Notes: generated from the letters alone by a model not told the origin. 64,000 bases of DNA from Brucella haematophila (GCF_005938105.1 NZ_VCPE01000001.1:310001-374000); one strand, 5' to 3'. Shown: positions 26,221 through 35,663, counted from the first letter of the stretch. Translations and numbers: made by a program.

Positions 26221-27179
26221 CATCTGCCGCCCCGACAGGAGCAACAAAGAGCATGAATGGGGAGGCCGCCACAAAGGCGGTTTCCACAACGAAAGCTGGT
26301 GGCAAGGCTGGCAAAAGCCATCTGAAACCGAGCTATTGGCCATTTGTGCTTCCCGCCTTGATCATCGTCGGGGCGGTGATCGTCTTCCCTTGGCTTTTCA
26401 CCCTCTGGATGAGCGCTAATCAATGGCAGCTCGGCGGCGGCATCAGCTTTGTCGGCTTCGAGAATTATATTCGTCTGGCAGGCGATGCCCGCTTCTGGGA
26501 TTCCATGTGGCACACGGCTGTCTATACGGTCCTGTCCGTGGTGGCGCCCATGGTGCTCGGCACGATTGCCGCTCTCATCTTCGACAGCAAACTGCCGATG
26601 CGCGGATTGTTACGCGGTATCTTCGTCATGCCGATGATGGCAACGCCGGTTGCGGTCGCGCTGGTCTGGACGATGATGTATCACCCGCAGCTCGGTGTGT
26701 TGAACTATGTCCTGTCGCTGGTCGGCATTGGCCCGCAGGAATGGATTTTCAACCAGAACACGGTTATTCCGTCGCTGGTTGCGGTCGAGACATGGCAATG
26801 GACGCCGCTGGTTATGCTGATCGTGCTCGGTGGCCTTGCCTCCATGCCGCGCGATCCGTTTGAAAGCGCTGAAATCGACGGCGCGAATGGCTGGCAGAAA
26901 TTTCGCTACATCACGCTTCCGATGATCCTGCCTTTCATCATGGTGGCCGTCATCATCCGCTCGATCGATGCGCTGAAAAGCTTCGACATCATCTTTGCGA
27001 TGACACAAGGCGGCCCGGGCACGGCATCGGAAACCATCAACATCTATCTCTATAACGTGGCGTTTTCTTATTACGACATCGGATATGCTTCGGCGATTGC
27101 CGTGGTGTTCTTCATCGTCATTATCGCCATGTCCATGATCCTGCTGGCGCTTCGTCAGCGGACCAAATGGAACGCTTGA
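26217..27179 (+). CDS. Sugar ABC transporter permease (MalF-type)
   Basis: The 320-residue protein has a ~45-residue Ala/Thr/Lys-rich cytosolic N-terminus and six transmembrane helices. The EAA loop (ESAEIDGANGWQKFRYITLP) contacts the ATPase. It forms a heterodimer with the next permease. It overlaps the binding-protein gene by 4 bases and is 10 bp from the second permease gene. Confidence 0.92.
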   Translation: MTSAAPTGATKSMNGEAATKAVSTTKAGGKAGKSHLKPSYWPFVLPALIIVGAVIVFPWLFTLWMSANQWQLGGGISFVGFENYIRLAGDARFWDSMWHTAVYTVLSVVAPMVLGTIAALIFDSKLPMRGLLRGIFVMPMMATPVAVALVWTMMYHPQLGVLNYVLSLVGIGPQEWIFNQNTVIPSLVAVETWQWTPLVMLIVLGGLASMPRDPFESAEIDGANGWQKFRYITLPMILPFIMVAVIIRSIDALKSFDIIFAMTQGGPGTASETINIYLYNVAFSYYDIGYASAIAVVFFIVIIAMSMILLALRQRTKWNA

Positions 27180-27189
27180 GGACCGGCTA

Positions 27190-28008
27190 ATGGCACGCAA
27201 GTCAATTCTGTCGAAGCTCGGCACTGCGCTTCTTGTTTTCATCATCGTTTCGCCGGCGCTTTTCTTCTTCATCTGGATGCTGTCGCTCTCGCTCAAATAT
27301 GAAATCGACAATGGCGCTTATCCGCCGATCCTGATCCCGGAACGTTTCGCCTGGTCGAACTACACGCAGATTTTCGAAGCCAATGATTTTCTGCTGTACT
27401 TCTGGAATAGCCTTCTGGTGACCGGCATGGCGACGCTGCTCGCCCTTCTGGTCGGTGTTCCGGCGGGCTATGGCATTGCGCGGCTTCGGGCGCATAAATC
27501 GGCGATTGTCATCATGATCGCCCGTATGACGCCGGGGCTGTCCTATCTGATCCCGCTATTCCTTCTGTTCCAGACGCTGGGTCTGTTGGGCACGCTCTGG
27601 CCCCAGATCATCATCCATCTGGTCGTCACGGTACCTATCGTGATCTGGATCATGATCGGCTATTTCGAAACGACGCCGATGGAACTGGAAGAGGCGGCGA
27701 TAATCGACGGTGCGTCCTCGTTGCAGGTGTTTCTCAAGGTGGCGCTGCCCATTGCCAAGCCCGGCATCGTGGTGTCGCTTATCCTTGCGGTGATCTTCTC
27801 GTGGAACAATTTCGTGTTCGGGATCGTGCTCGCAAGCCGCGAAACGCGCACGCTGCCGGTCGCCGTCTACAACATGCTTTCCTTCGAACAGGTGAGCTGG
27901 GGTCCGCTTGCTGCCGCAGCACTTGTGGTCACTCTGCCTGTTCTGTTGCTTACCGTCTTCGCACAGCGCCAGATCGTTGCAGGTCTGACCGCAGGCGCCG
28001 TCAAATAA
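27190..28008 (+). CDS. Sugar ABC transporter permease (MalG-type)
   Basis: The 272-residue protein has six transmembrane helices and the EAA loop EEAAIIDGASSLQVFLKVAL. It is the MalG-like partner of the upstream permease in a CUT1 importer. The ATPase gene follows after 15 bp. Confidence 0.92.
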   Translation: MARKSILSKLGTALLVFIIVSPALFFFIWMLSLSLKYEIDNGAYPPILIPERFAWSNYTQIFEANDFLLYFWNSLLVTGMATLLALLVGVPAGYGIARLRAHKSAIVIMIARMTPGLSYLIPLFLLFQTLGLLGTLWPQIIIHLVVTVPIVIWIMIGYFETTPMELEEAAIIDGASSLQVFLKVALPIAKPGIVVSLILAVIFSWNNFVFGIVLASRETRTLPVAVYNMLSFEQVSWGPLAAAALVVTLPVLLLTVFAQRQIVAGLTAGAVK

Positions 28009-28023
28009 GAGTTGGGGTTCAAG

Positions 28024-29082
28024 ATGGCATCTGTATCCATCCGTAATGCAGTCAAGAAATATGGCAATGTCGGCGTTCTGCACGGCGTGTCGGTCAGCAT
28101 TGAAGACGGCGAGTTCGTCGTGCTCGTTGGTCCTTCGGGCTGCGGAAAGTCCACGCTTCTGCGCATGATCGCAGGGCTTGAGGAAATCAGCGACGGCGAG
28201 ATCGCAATTGGTCCGCGTGTGGTCAACGACCTGCGCGCCAAGGAACGCGATATCGCCATGGTATTCCAGAACTATGCGCTTTATCCGCATATGACGGTCG
28301 CCGACAATATGGGCTTTGCGCTCATGCTCAAGAATGCGCCGAAGGATGAGCGTGAAAACCGCGTCGCCCGCGCGGCCGAAATCCTCGGCCTCAACAAGCT
28401 GCTCGACCGGTTTCCGCGCCAGCTTTCCGGCGGTCAGCGCCAGCGCGTTGCAATGGGCCGCGCCATTGTGCGCGATCCGCAGGTCTTCCTGTTCGACGAA
28501 CCGCTCTCCAACCTCGATGCCAAGCTACGCGTACAGATGCGCGGCGAAATCAAGGGGCTGCATCAGCGCCTGAAAACCACGACCATCTACGTGACCCACG
28601 ACCAGATCGAAGCCATGACCATGGCCGACAAGATTGTGGTTATGCGCGATGGTCTGGTGGAGCAGATCGGCGCGCCGCTCGATCTTTATGATCGTCCGGC
28701 CAATATGTTTGTTGCGGGTTTCATCGGCTCGCCGTCCATGAACTTCATCAACGGCAAGATCGAGGAAGGTTCGTTTGTGGCCGATGGCGGCTTCCGCCTG
28801 TCGCTGCGGCAGGGTGATTATGCAAGCCTTTCGGCTAAGGCCGTCTATGGCGTGCGCCCAGAGCATATGAAGATCGCTGAAGGCGGCGTTCCGGTTACGG
28901 CAGAAATCGTCGAGCCGACGGGTTCGGAAATCATGGTTATGGGCAAGCTCGGCACGCAGCCGATCACCTGCCTGTTCCGCGAGCGTCTGACTGTGCGTCC
29001 GGGCGACGTGCTGCCGATTGCGATCGATCCGGCGACGAGCCACGTTTTCGAGCCGGAGAAGGGTATGCGCGTCAGCGCCTAA
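28024..29082 (+). CDS. Sugar ABC transporter ATP-binding protein (UgpC/MsmX-type)
   Basis: The 352-residue ATPase has Walker A GPSGCGKST, the Q-loop in VFQNYALYPHMT, signature [14 protein letters not shown], Walker B VFLFDEPLSNLDAK and the H-loop in VTHDQIEAMT. The last ~110 residues form the TOBE/MalK-type regulatory domain. It powers the importer encoded by the three genes before it. The ATG at 28024 gives the standard start (MASVSIRNAVKKYG). A terminator follows at 29109. Confidence 0.93.
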   Translation: MASVSIRNAVKKYGNVGVLHGVSVSIEDGEFVVLVGPSGCGKSTLLRMIAGLEEISDGEIAIGPRVVNDLRAKERDIAMVFQNYALYPHMTVADNMGFALMLKNAPKDERENRVARAAEILGLNKLLDRFPRQLSGGQRQRVAMGRAIVRDPQVFLFDEPLSNLDAKLRVQMRGEIKGLHQRLKTTTIYVTHDQIEAMTMADKIVVMRDGLVEQIGAPLDLYDRPANMFVAGFIGSPSMNFINGKIEEGSFVADGGFRLSLRQGDYASLSAKAVYGVRPEHMKIAEGGVPVTAEIVEPTGSEIMVMGKLGTQPITCLFRERLTVRPGDVLPIAIDPATSHVFEPEKGMRVSA

Positions 29083-29108
29083 CCCACGTGATCTGCATTG
29101 TTTCAAAA

Positions 29109-29149
29109 AGCGGTTTTGGCGGACATGCCGAAGCCGCTCTTTGTTTTTG
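29109..29149 (+). terminator. Intrinsic terminator after the sugar ABC operon
   Basis: AGCGGTTTTGGC pairs with GCCGAAGCCGCT (two G-T wobbles) around a GGACAT loop, followed by TTTGTTTTT. It separates the transporter operon from anmK. Confidence 0.78.
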
Positions 29150-29230
29150 TTCGGGCATTTATCTGGTATTTCCTTTTAACGCCGAATTGCACTAACACTT
29201 TCTCTGAAATCCAGGAATGTGGAGGGTTTT

Positions 29231-30346
29231 ATGCAGCCAATCTGGGCCGTAGGTCTGATGACCGGCACTGTTCTCGATGGAAATATCGACGTCGCGCTGT
29301 TGAAAACCGATGGCGAAACAGTTGATATATTCGGTACTTACGCGCTGAAGCCTTATCCGGATGGTATACTTGCACTTTTGCAACAGGCGCAGGCCGAGGC
29401 GCGGGTCTGGAATTTCGAAGGCCCGGAACCCGCGATTTTTGCCGAGGCGGAAGATGCCTTGACGCGGGCGCAATCTGCCGCCGTGCGCGAGCTGGTGGAA
29501 GAAAGCGGTCTCATCATGGCCGATATTGGCGTTGTCGGCTTTCATGGCCAGACGGTGCTGCACCGCGCCCCGCAGCAAGGACGGCTTGGCGATACGCGCC
29601 AACTTGGCGATGGCGCGCTGATGAGCGAGCTGCTTGGCACCAAGGTCGTCTATGATTTTCGAACCGCCGACATTCGCGCTGGCGGGCAGGGTGCACCGCT
29701 GGCTGCAATCTATCATGCGGCTTTGCTGCGCAGCGCCGATTCCAGCGGCGATACGGCCATTCTCAATCTCGGCGGTGTCGGCAATATTACATGGTGGGAT
29801 GGCGACGACACGCTGGTCGCTTTCGATACCGGCCCGGCCAATGCGCCGATCAATGATTTCATGAAGGCACGCGGTCTGGGCGAGATGGATCGTGACGGTG
29901 CGCTGGCCGCTCGCGGCCATGTGGATGAGGCGCGCCTCGCCAAGCTGCTTGAGCATCCCTATATGACAGCGCCTTTTCCAAAATCGCTCGACCGGTTTGA
30001 TTTTACCGCCGCAATGGCTGACGGTCTCAGCGACGAGGATGGCGCGGCGACGCTCACAGCCTTCACCACGTCGGCTGTGGCAAAGGCGCTCGACATTCTG
30101 CCCCATCGCCCGAAGCGCTTGGCCGTGTCCGGTGGCGGGCGTCATAACCCGACGATGATGCGAATGCTGGTCGAGCGTGCGGGTGTCGAGCTTGTGCCGG
30201 TCGAGACCCTGGGCTGGCGTGGCGATGCCGTCGAGGCGGAGTGCTTTGCGTTTCTCGCTGTGCGCGCATTGCGCGGTTTGCCGATCAGCTTTCCAAGCAC
30301 CACGGGCGTGCCCGCGCCGATGACCGGCGGAACGATCGGGGGCTGA
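29231..30346 (+). CDS. anmK: Anhydro-N-acetylmuramic acid kinase
   Basis: The 371-residue ASKHA-fold kinase has the N-terminal phosphate loop [17 protein letters not shown] (family form GxMSGTSxDGxD). [26 protein letters not shown] and [13 protein letters not shown] follow in the standard order, and the C-terminal [14 protein letters not shown] binds ATP. It converts anhydroMurNAc from wall recycling to MurNAc-6-phosphate. GGAGGG lies 4 bp before the ATG at 29231, so the upstream GTG is not used. Its proximity to the sugar operon might be functional, but a terminator lies between them. Confidence 0.92.
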   Translation: MQPIWAVGLMTGTVLDGNIDVALLKTDGETVDIFGTYALKPYPDGILALLQQAQAEARVWNFEGPEPAIFAEAEDALTRAQSAAVRELVEESGLIMADIGVVGFHGQTVLHRAPQQGRLGDTRQLGDGALMSELLGTKVVYDFRTADIRAGGQGAPLAAIYHAALLRSADSSGDTAILNLGGVGNITWWDGDDTLVAFDTGPANAPINDFMKARGLGEMDRDGALAARGHVDEARLAKLLEHPYMTAPFPKSLDRFDFTAAMADGLSDEDGAATLTAFTTSAVAKALDILPHRPKRLAVSGGGRHNPTMMRMLVERAGVELVPVETLGWRGDAVEAECFAFLAVRALRGLPISFPSTTGVPAPMTGGTIGG

Positions 30347-30405
30347 AACGGCTCGCGTCAACGATCAGTTTTTGAAGAGCGGTCTGTAAAAGGGAAATCT
30401 GGATA

Positions 30406-30529
30406 GCAAAACGCCCGCAGCAATTTGGGAGGAGGAGAAGTTGCTGCGGGCGGATTGGTAAAGCGCGATTGGGAGGAGGAGGAGTATCGCGCTTCAGGTT
30501 CGGTTTTTGGGAGGAGGAGTAAAACCGAA
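30406..30529 (-). ncRNA. alpha-r14 family (NfeR1-type) trans-acting small RNA, copy 2
   Basis: It has the same plan as the RNA at 6820-6936. Three minus-strand hairpins hold CTCCTCCTCCC loops (plus positions 30508-30518, 30471-30481, 30427-30437). Stem 1 is a perfect 10-bp GTTCGGTTTT/AAAACCGAAC. Stem 2 is identical to copy 1 (AAGCGCGAT/ATCGCGCTT). Stem 3 is a perfect 11-bp GCCCGCAGCAA/TTGCTGCGGGC followed by GTTTT. The linker TACCAATC between hairpins 2 and 3 is also shared. The stems have diverged with compensating changes while the loops are unchanged, which is strong evidence of a functional RNA. Confidence 0.87.
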
Positions 30530-30536
30530 CAACTGC

Positions 30537-30565
30537 AAAATAGAGCCGTGGGCTGATCGTTACAA
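30537..30565 (-). promoter_or_regulatory. Promoter of the alpha-r14 small RNA, copy 2
   Basis: The minus strand shows ATTGTA, 17 bp and CTATTT, the same elements and spacing as copy 1. It predicts a G start near 30529, which begins the first hairpin just as in copy 1. Confidence 0.68.
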
Positions 30566-30607
30566 TGACCGATCCTGCAACCGAGATATGCGTATTTTGC
30601 AAGGCCC

Positions 30608-30691
30608 TAAAACTAAACCGCCCCAGCCGCGAATAAACGCGCTAGGGCGGTGAATCTCCGCCAAAGCCCCCAATGGCGAGACGCGAGATTA
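30608..30691 (-). ncRNA. Candidate companion small RNA with intrinsic terminator, copy 2
   Basis: On the minus strand a hairpin with outer stem AATCTC/GAGATT (30653-30658 with 30685-30690) and inner CGCC/GGCG precedes a terminator. The terminator is ACCGCCC ... GGGCGGT with tail TTTAGTTTT (30608-30651). Order, length (~84 nt) and terminator stem match the candidate at 7156-7240. A possible promoter lies just upstream (GTTTAC, 16 bp, CTATTA). Two copies in the same position relative to alpha-r14 genes make a real transcript likely; its family is not recognised. Confidence 0.5.
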
Positions 30692-30783
30692 ATAGCATGA
30701 GTCGCGCCCGGGTAAACGTTGTCAAGAGGCATTCCCGACAGAAAGACGCGCACTATGTCAAAACGGCAACAATGTGGCGGAGA

Positions 30784-32610
30784 TCAGTGCAGCTTTTCTG
30801 CATCAAGTCTGGGGAGCGTGGCCAGCACCTCCGGCAGGTCTCGCACTTCACATGCCGCGCTGAAATACCAACCCTGCAAATGATCGCATTTCATGTCGCT
30901 CAAAAGGTTGATTTGTTCGATGGTCTCGACGCCTTCGGCGGTGACTGTCTTGCCCAGACTATGGGCGATCTGAATGACGCCGCGCACAATGGCGCGGTCT
31001 TCCGGCGAAGCGGCGATATTGGCAACGAAGCTGCGGTCGATTTTCAGGCGGTCTATCGGCAGGCGGCGCAAATGCGTCAGCGAGGCGAAGCCGGTGCCAA
31101 AATCGTCGAGGGCGACTTCGACGCCCGCCATATGAAGCCGTTTGAGACCCTGTTCCACACGTTTCTGCGCGAGGCCGAGCAACATGCCTTCCGTCATCTC
31201 TGCGCTGAACCTCTCCGGTCCAATCCCGGTTTCGGCGCATAGTTCAAAGAAGCGGTCGAGAAAGATGTCCGAGCGGAAATCGGAATTGGTCAGGTTCATT
31301 GCAATGCGGTGCAAAGGCGCTTCAGCCTTGAGCAACGATTGAACGTCGGCAAAAATCCGCTCCAGCATGAACATGCCGAGTGCTGCACGGATTGCCGGGT
31401 CTTCAAAACCCTCTCCGAAATAGGCTGGGGTCAACAATCCCCGTTCGGGATGACGCCAGCGCATGAGCGCTTCAAGCGAAAATGCCTGACCGGAGATGAG
31501 TGGAATGATGGGCTGATAATGCAGTTCGAATTCGCCGTGCTCCAGCCCGCCTTCGATTTCTTCATAGAGTGCGGATTTTCGCCGGGCGACTTCGCGCAAT
31601 TGTGGCTGGAAAACCTCCACTCGGTCGCGTCCCAGTGCCTTGGCCTTGTAGAGCGCAAGATCTGCCGCCTTGAACAGATTGCCGACATCCTTGCCGTCAC
31701 GCGGAAATCGCGCAATGCCAAGGCTGGAGGATATGCGCCGTGGCGTAGAGCCTATCACCATGGGCTGGCGAATGGCCTCCAGAATTTCTTCAAACAACAT
31801 GTCGGCTTCGTAATCCGTCGCGCCGACGAGGATGAGGCTGAATTCATCGCCGCCCATGCGTGACATGAACAACCGGCTATCTTCGAACGAGCGCAAACGC
31901 TTGCCAATATTCTGGAGCAGAACATCGCCCGCGTGATGGCCGAACGTGTCGTTGACCTCCTTGAAGGAGTCCACATCAAGCAGCGCCAGATGAAATATGC
32001 CATTGGAGCGCTCGTGGTCCTGCACCTGCATTTCCAGAAATTCCTGGAAACGGCGGCGGTTGGGCAGTCCGGTCAGCGGGTCGAGATTGGCAAGCTGGTC
32101 GAGATGTTCCTTGCTGGTCCGCAAGGCGCTTTCAAGCTCCTTGCGCGCTGAAATATCGAACCGAATGGCGGTGTAGCTATCCACTTTGCCAGCAGGCGAC
32201 AGATGCGGAACGATGGTCGTATCCACCCAGTAGCGCGAGCCATCCTTGCGCCGGTTGCAAATTTCGCCGTGCCAGATCTTGCCATGCGCAATATCGCGAT
32301 ACATGTCGCGAAAGAAGTCCTTGTTATGGATACCCGAATGCAAGATGCGGTGGTTTGCGCCGATCAGCTCGCGGGCAGTATAGCCGCTGATCTCGCAGAA
32401 CTTGCGGTTGACATAGGTGATGGTGCCGCGAACATCCGTGTGGGCGACGATGGCGGCGCTGTCGAGCGCATAGCGGATGAAATCGTCTTCAAGGTCGGGC
32501 TGCAAGGGCTTTTGCAGCTTCCGCGCAATCTCTTCAACAGCGTCGGTAAAGGACGATGTCTGTTGTTCCAGCGCGTGCTTCTTTTCCGGCGCCGTTCTTT
32601 TTTCGGTCAT
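30784..32610 (-). CDS. PAS-GGDEF-EAL cyclic-di-GMP regulator
   Basis: The 608-residue soluble protein begins with a short helical region, then a PAS domain at ~45-165 (SAAIVAHTDVRGTITYVNRK) with its PAC tail (EICNRRKDGSRYWVDTTIVP). The GGDEF domain at ~170-335 has an intact RMGGDEFSLIL. The EAL domain at ~345-600 has SLEALMRWRHP, NLTNSDFRSD, ALDDFGTGFASL and LKIDRSFV, so both active sites look intact. It could make and/or degrade c-di-GMP in response to a signal sensed by PAS. There is no membrane segment. It is monocistronic as far as can be seen. Confidence 0.93.
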   Translation of the reverse strand: MTEKRTAPEKKHALEQQTSSFTDAVEEIARKLQKPLQPDLEDDFIRYALDSAAIVAHTDVRGTITYVNRKFCEISGYTARELIGANHRILHSGIHNKDFFRDMYRDIAHGKIWHGEICNRRKDGSRYWVDTTIVPHLSPAGKVDSYTAIRFDISARKELESALRTSKEHLDQLANLDPLTGLPNRRRFQEFLEMQVQDHERSNGIFHLALLDVDSFKEVNDTFGHHAGDVLLQNIGKRLRSFEDSRLFMSRMGGDEFSLILVGATDYEADMLFEEILEAIRQPMVIGSTPRRISSSLGIARFPRDGKDVGNLFKAADLALYKAKALGRDRVEVFQPQLREVARRKSALYEEIEGGLEHGEFELHYQPIIPLISGQAFSLEALMRWRHPERGLLTPAYFGEGFEDPAIRAALGMFMLERIFADVQSLLKAEAPLHRIAMNLTNSDFRSDIFLDRFFELCAETGIGPERFSAEMTEGMLLGLAQKRVEQGLKRLHMAGVEVALDDFGTGFASLTHLRRLPIDRLKIDRSFVANIAASPEDRAIVRGVIQIAHSLGKTVTAEGVETIEQINLLSDMKCDHLQGWYFSAACEVRDLPEVLATLPRLDAEKLH

Positions 32611-32835
32611 GCGGTATGTCTCAGCATGGGGGATGTTGCTGCTTAATCATATCAAATTTAGTCCGTATTTTCCAGAATAGAGTATTATTATTTAGAAACA
32701 TATAAGCTTATGAAGAATTTGAAATTACATAACTATCCTTGTTCTATTTAGATTGAGTTTCAACCCACGGTAATCAATTGTATTTCCAGGTTGCGTCTAT
32801 GCATGGTTGTTTAATTGATCGCTGTTGAGCGTTGC

Positions 32836-33213
32836 CTATTTCCGCAAACGTTCGGCAATACGGGCTCGGTTGATCGCCATGGCTTCGTCGGAAGGCTCCC
32901 AGTCGCAGCACCATTCCGGCGGGATGTCGATCAGCAATTCATGGGTTGCCGTAAACTGGGGCGCGTAACCTCTGGCCTGCATTTCGGCCACGAGAGAGGC
33001 CTGACGCTTCGCCAGATAGCCAAGTCGCGTATAGAAAAACCGGACGTGGCCGGTTCCAAGTGTGTAGGCATGCGGATTTCTGCGATCTGTGGGCGTCTCG
33101 CCGCGCAGGATCGCGGCTTTCACAAGGGCGAAAATACGTGGCAGTTCCCGGTATTCCGCAACAAGATGCGGCCCGGTCAGCTCTGATGGGGGAATGCAGT
33201 TAATACGTGTCAA
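32836..33213 (-). CDS. Pyrimidine-dimer DNA glycosylase, T4 endonuclease V (DenV) homologue
   Basis: The 125-residue protein starts MTRINCIPPSELTGPHLVAE and continues YRELPRIFALV, almost as in phage T4 endonuclease V. The catalytic Thr2 (free N-terminal amine after Met removal), Arg3, Arg22, Glu23 and Arg26 are all in register. GTGHVRFFYTRLGYLAKRQ matches the DNA-binding part. It cuts the glycosidic bond at UV-induced cyclobutane dimers and nicks the abasic site. It is slightly shorter than T4 (138), lacking the aromatic C-terminal tail. It probably reached this genome from phage; it stands alone. Confidence 0.9.
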   Translation of the reverse strand: MTRINCIPPSELTGPHLVAEYRELPRIFALVKAAILRGETPTDRRNPHAYTLGTGHVRFFYTRLGYLAKRQASLVAEMQARGYAPQFTATHELLIDIPPEWCCDWEPSDEAMAINRARIAERLRK

Positions 33214-33355
33214 CTCTCAAAATCCCGCTCGCCCTGAGATTGAATTTGAGAATCGAATAGGCGAAGTCTGCGGGATGCTCAAGCTAATTTAGCTAGTAAT
33301 AAGATTAATCGGAACGACAATACACAATAAGATAAGCTCTTGAGAACAAATGGAA

Positions 33356-33377
33356 ATGGCGGCAAAGCTGCCGCCAT
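33356..33377 (-). terminator. Intrinsic terminator of the polyamine/aldehyde dehydrogenase operon
   Basis: ATGGCGGCA-AAGC-TGCCGCCAT is a perfect 9-bp hairpin. Read on the minus strand it is followed by TTCCATTTGTTC, a moderately T-rich tail. It lies 29 bp after the aldehyde dehydrogenase stop. Confidence 0.65.
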
Positions 33378-33406
33378 CGCCGTTCGGTTATAGGCTCGGT
33401 GACCGC

Positions 33407-34831
33407 TCAATGCGCGATCATGATATGGCGCACGGCGGTATAGTCCTCCAGCGCGTAGATCGACATGTCCTTGCCATAGCCGGATTGTTTCAATCCGCCA
33501 TGCGGCATTTCATTGGTCAGCATGAAATGGGTGTTGATCCAGGTGCAGCCATATTGCAGGCGGGCTGCGGCCTGCATGCCCTTGCTGACATCTTTGGTCC
33601 AGACCGATGAGGCTAGCCCGTAATCGCTGTCATTTGCCCATCGTACGGCTTCATCGACATCGCTGAAGCGCGTGACCGATACAACCGGGCCAAAGACTTC
33701 GCGGCGCACGATTTCATCGTCCTGTGTCGCACCGGCAATAACCGTCGGCTCAAAGAAGAAACCGTTCGCACCGGCAGTTTTTCCGCCCGTCGTTATCTCG
33801 ATATGCTTGTGCTCGCGGGCACGGGCGACAAAGCTCTCAACGCGATCACGCTGGCGGCGGGAGATAAGCGGCCCGATTTCGTTCTGGCTGTCGTCTTCCA
33901 GATTGTAGCGGATGCTGGAAACGGCGGACGACAAGTCCGCGACGAAACGGTCGTAGATGCGCGCATCGGCATAAATGCGGCAGGCGGCGGTGCAGTCCTG
34001 TCCAGCATTGTAATAGCCGAAAGTGCGAATACCGTTGACGACGGCTTCAATGTCCGCATCGTCGAAGACAAGGACAGGCGCCTTGCCGCCAAGCTCCAGG
34101 TGGGTGCGTTTCACGCTCTTGGCCGCTGCCTGCAAGACCTTCTTGCCTGTTGCAACATCGCCGGTGATCGACACCATGTCGATACGCGGATGATTGATCA
34201 ACGCGTTGCCCACGGTTTCGCCGCGTCCCAGCACGATATTGACGACGCCCTCCGGCAGAATATCCGCCAGCAGTTTGGCCATTTTCAGCGCTGTCAGCGG
34301 CGTCTGTTCGGACGGTTTGAAAACCACCGTATTGCCGCCCGCAATGGCTGGCGCGAGTTTCCATGCCATCATCATCAGCGGATAGTTCCAAGGAGCGATG
34401 GAGCCGATAATGCCGACCGGATCGCGGCGGATCATCGATGTGTGGTTCGGAATATATTCGGCGGCAATCGGTCCATGAAGATTGCGCACTGCGCCTGCAA
34501 AGAAGCGATAGCAATCGACAATGGCCGGAATTTCATCATTGATGACGGCATTGATCGGTTTGCCGCAATTAAGCGCTTCCAGCGTGGCGAAGGCTTCTGC
34601 GTCCCGCTCGATCGCATCCGCAATCTTCAGAAGATAGTTGGAGCGCTCGCCGGGTGTGGTGCGCGACCAGGTTTTGAATGCCTTGTCGGCAGCGGCCACG
34701 GCGGCGTCGATCTGACCGAGCGAGGCTTCCGGCAGTTTGAGAACGGTTTCGCCGGTCTTGGGATTGAGGACGTTTTCCTCGACCTCCGTGCCAGCTTCAA
34801 AGCGTGAGCCAATCAGCATTTCGGTGTTCAT
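33407..34831 (-). CDS. patD: Gamma-aminobutyraldehyde dehydrogenase (YdcW/PatD-like)
   Basis: The 474-residue NAD-dependent aldehyde dehydrogenase has the Glu motif [12 protein letters not shown] and the catalytic Cys in [13 protein letters not shown]. The [15 protein letters not shown] start and length match Escherichia coli YdcW/PatD, which oxidises 4-aminobutanal from putrescine to GABA. It is the last gene of a ydcSTUVW-like operon, the same order as in E. coli, which supports polyamine use. The ATG at 34831 has GGGAGA 6 bp upstream; the frame is open further up without family similarity. Confidence 0.9.
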   Translation of the reverse strand: MNTEMLIGSRFEAGTEVEENVLNPKTGETVLKLPEASLGQIDAAVAAADKAFKTWSRTTPGERSNYLLKIADAIERDAEAFATLEALNCGKPINAVINDEIPAIVDCYRFFAGAVRNLHGPIAAEYIPNHTSMIRRDPVGIIGSIAPWNYPLMMMAWKLAPAIAGGNTVVFKPSEQTPLTALKMAKLLADILPEGVVNIVLGRGETVGNALINHPRIDMVSITGDVATGKKVLQAAAKSVKRTHLELGGKAPVLVFDDADIEAVVNGIRTFGYYNAGQDCTAACRIYADARIYDRFVADLSSAVSSIRYNLEDDSQNEIGPLISRRQRDRVESFVARAREHKHIEITTGGKTAGANGFFFEPTVIAGATQDDEIVRREVFGPVVSVTRFSDVDEAVRWANDSDYGLASSVWTKDVSKGMQAAARLQYGCTWINTHFMLTNEMPHGGLKQSGYGKDMSIYALEDYTAVRHIMIAH

Positions 34832-34847
34832 GTCGTTCTCCCTTGTG

Positions 34848-35663
34848 TCATTTCCCGTGACCGGCGACCTGATCGCCATCGCGGGTGAGATAGTAGGCGG
34901 CGAGGATGGGCAGGAAGGTCACCAGAACCACCACCATGGCCACCACATTGGTGACGGGGCGCTGGCGTGGCCGGATCAGTTCCTGAAGCATCCAGATCGG
35001 CAGGGTCATCTGCTGGCCGCCGGTAAATGTAGTGACGATCACCTCGTCAAAAGACAGTGCGAATGCGAGCATGCCGCCTGCGAGCAGGGCTGTTCCGATA
35101 TTTGGCAGGATCACATAGCGGAAGGTCTGGAACCCGTTTGCACCAAGGTCCATCGAGGCTTCGATCAGCGAACCCGACGTGCGCCGAAAACGGGCGACAG
35201 CATTGTTGTAGACGACCACCACGCAGAAGGTTGCGTGACCGAGCACGATGGTCCACATCGAAAACGGAATGTCGAACAGCGAGAAAGCCGAGCGCAGGGC
35301 GATGCCAGTGACAACGCCGGGCAGCGCGATGGGCAGGATGACCAGCAGCGAGATGCTTTCGCGTCCGAAGAAGTGGGTTCGGCTGACGGCAGCCGCACAC
35401 AGCGTTCCCAGCACGAGCGCAATCACGGTCGCAATCGTGGCCACCTGCACGGAGAGTGCAAGCGACGACCACACATCGGCGCGGTTCCATGTGACGGCGA
35501 ACCATTGCAGCGTGAAGCCCGGCGGCGGCCATTGATAGCTCTTTTCTTCCGTCGTGAAGGCATAGACGAAGATGAGCACGATCGGCAGATGCAGGAAGGC
35601 GAGGCCCAGTCCGGCAGCAAGTTTTAATCCGAAAGAAGCGCGGTTGTTGCGATCAGAGCGCAT
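34848..35663 (-). CDS. ydcV: Polyamine-type ABC transporter permease (YdcV/PotC-like)
   Basis: The 271-residue protein has six helices and the EAA loop [20 protein letters not shown]. The first helix ([20 protein letters not shown]) is typical of PotC-type permeases. The start at 35663 lies within the end of the upstream permease (11-bp overlap), so the two are coupled. The frame continues upstream but reads a Ser/Arg-rich shadow of the neighbouring gene. Confidence 0.9.
   Translation of the reverse strand: MRSDRNNRASFGLKLAAGLGLAFLHLPIVLIFVYAFTTEEKSYQWPPPGFTLQWFAVTWNRADVWSSLALSVQVATIATVIALVLGTLCAAAVSRTHFFGRESISLLVILPIALPGVVTGIALRSAFSLFDIPFSMWTIVLGHATFCVVVVYNNAVARFRRTSGSLIEASMDLGANGFQTFRYVILPNIGTALLAGGMLAFALSFDEVIVTTFTGGQQMTLPIWMLQELIRPRQRPVTNVVAMVVVLVTFLPILAAYYLTRDGDQVAGHGK

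Noticed and set aside
22145-29082. Complete sulfoquinovose degradation locus
   Set aside because: Only the kinase resembles a sulfosugar enzyme; glycosidase, isomerase, sulfo-aldolase and sulfolactaldehyde genes are absent.
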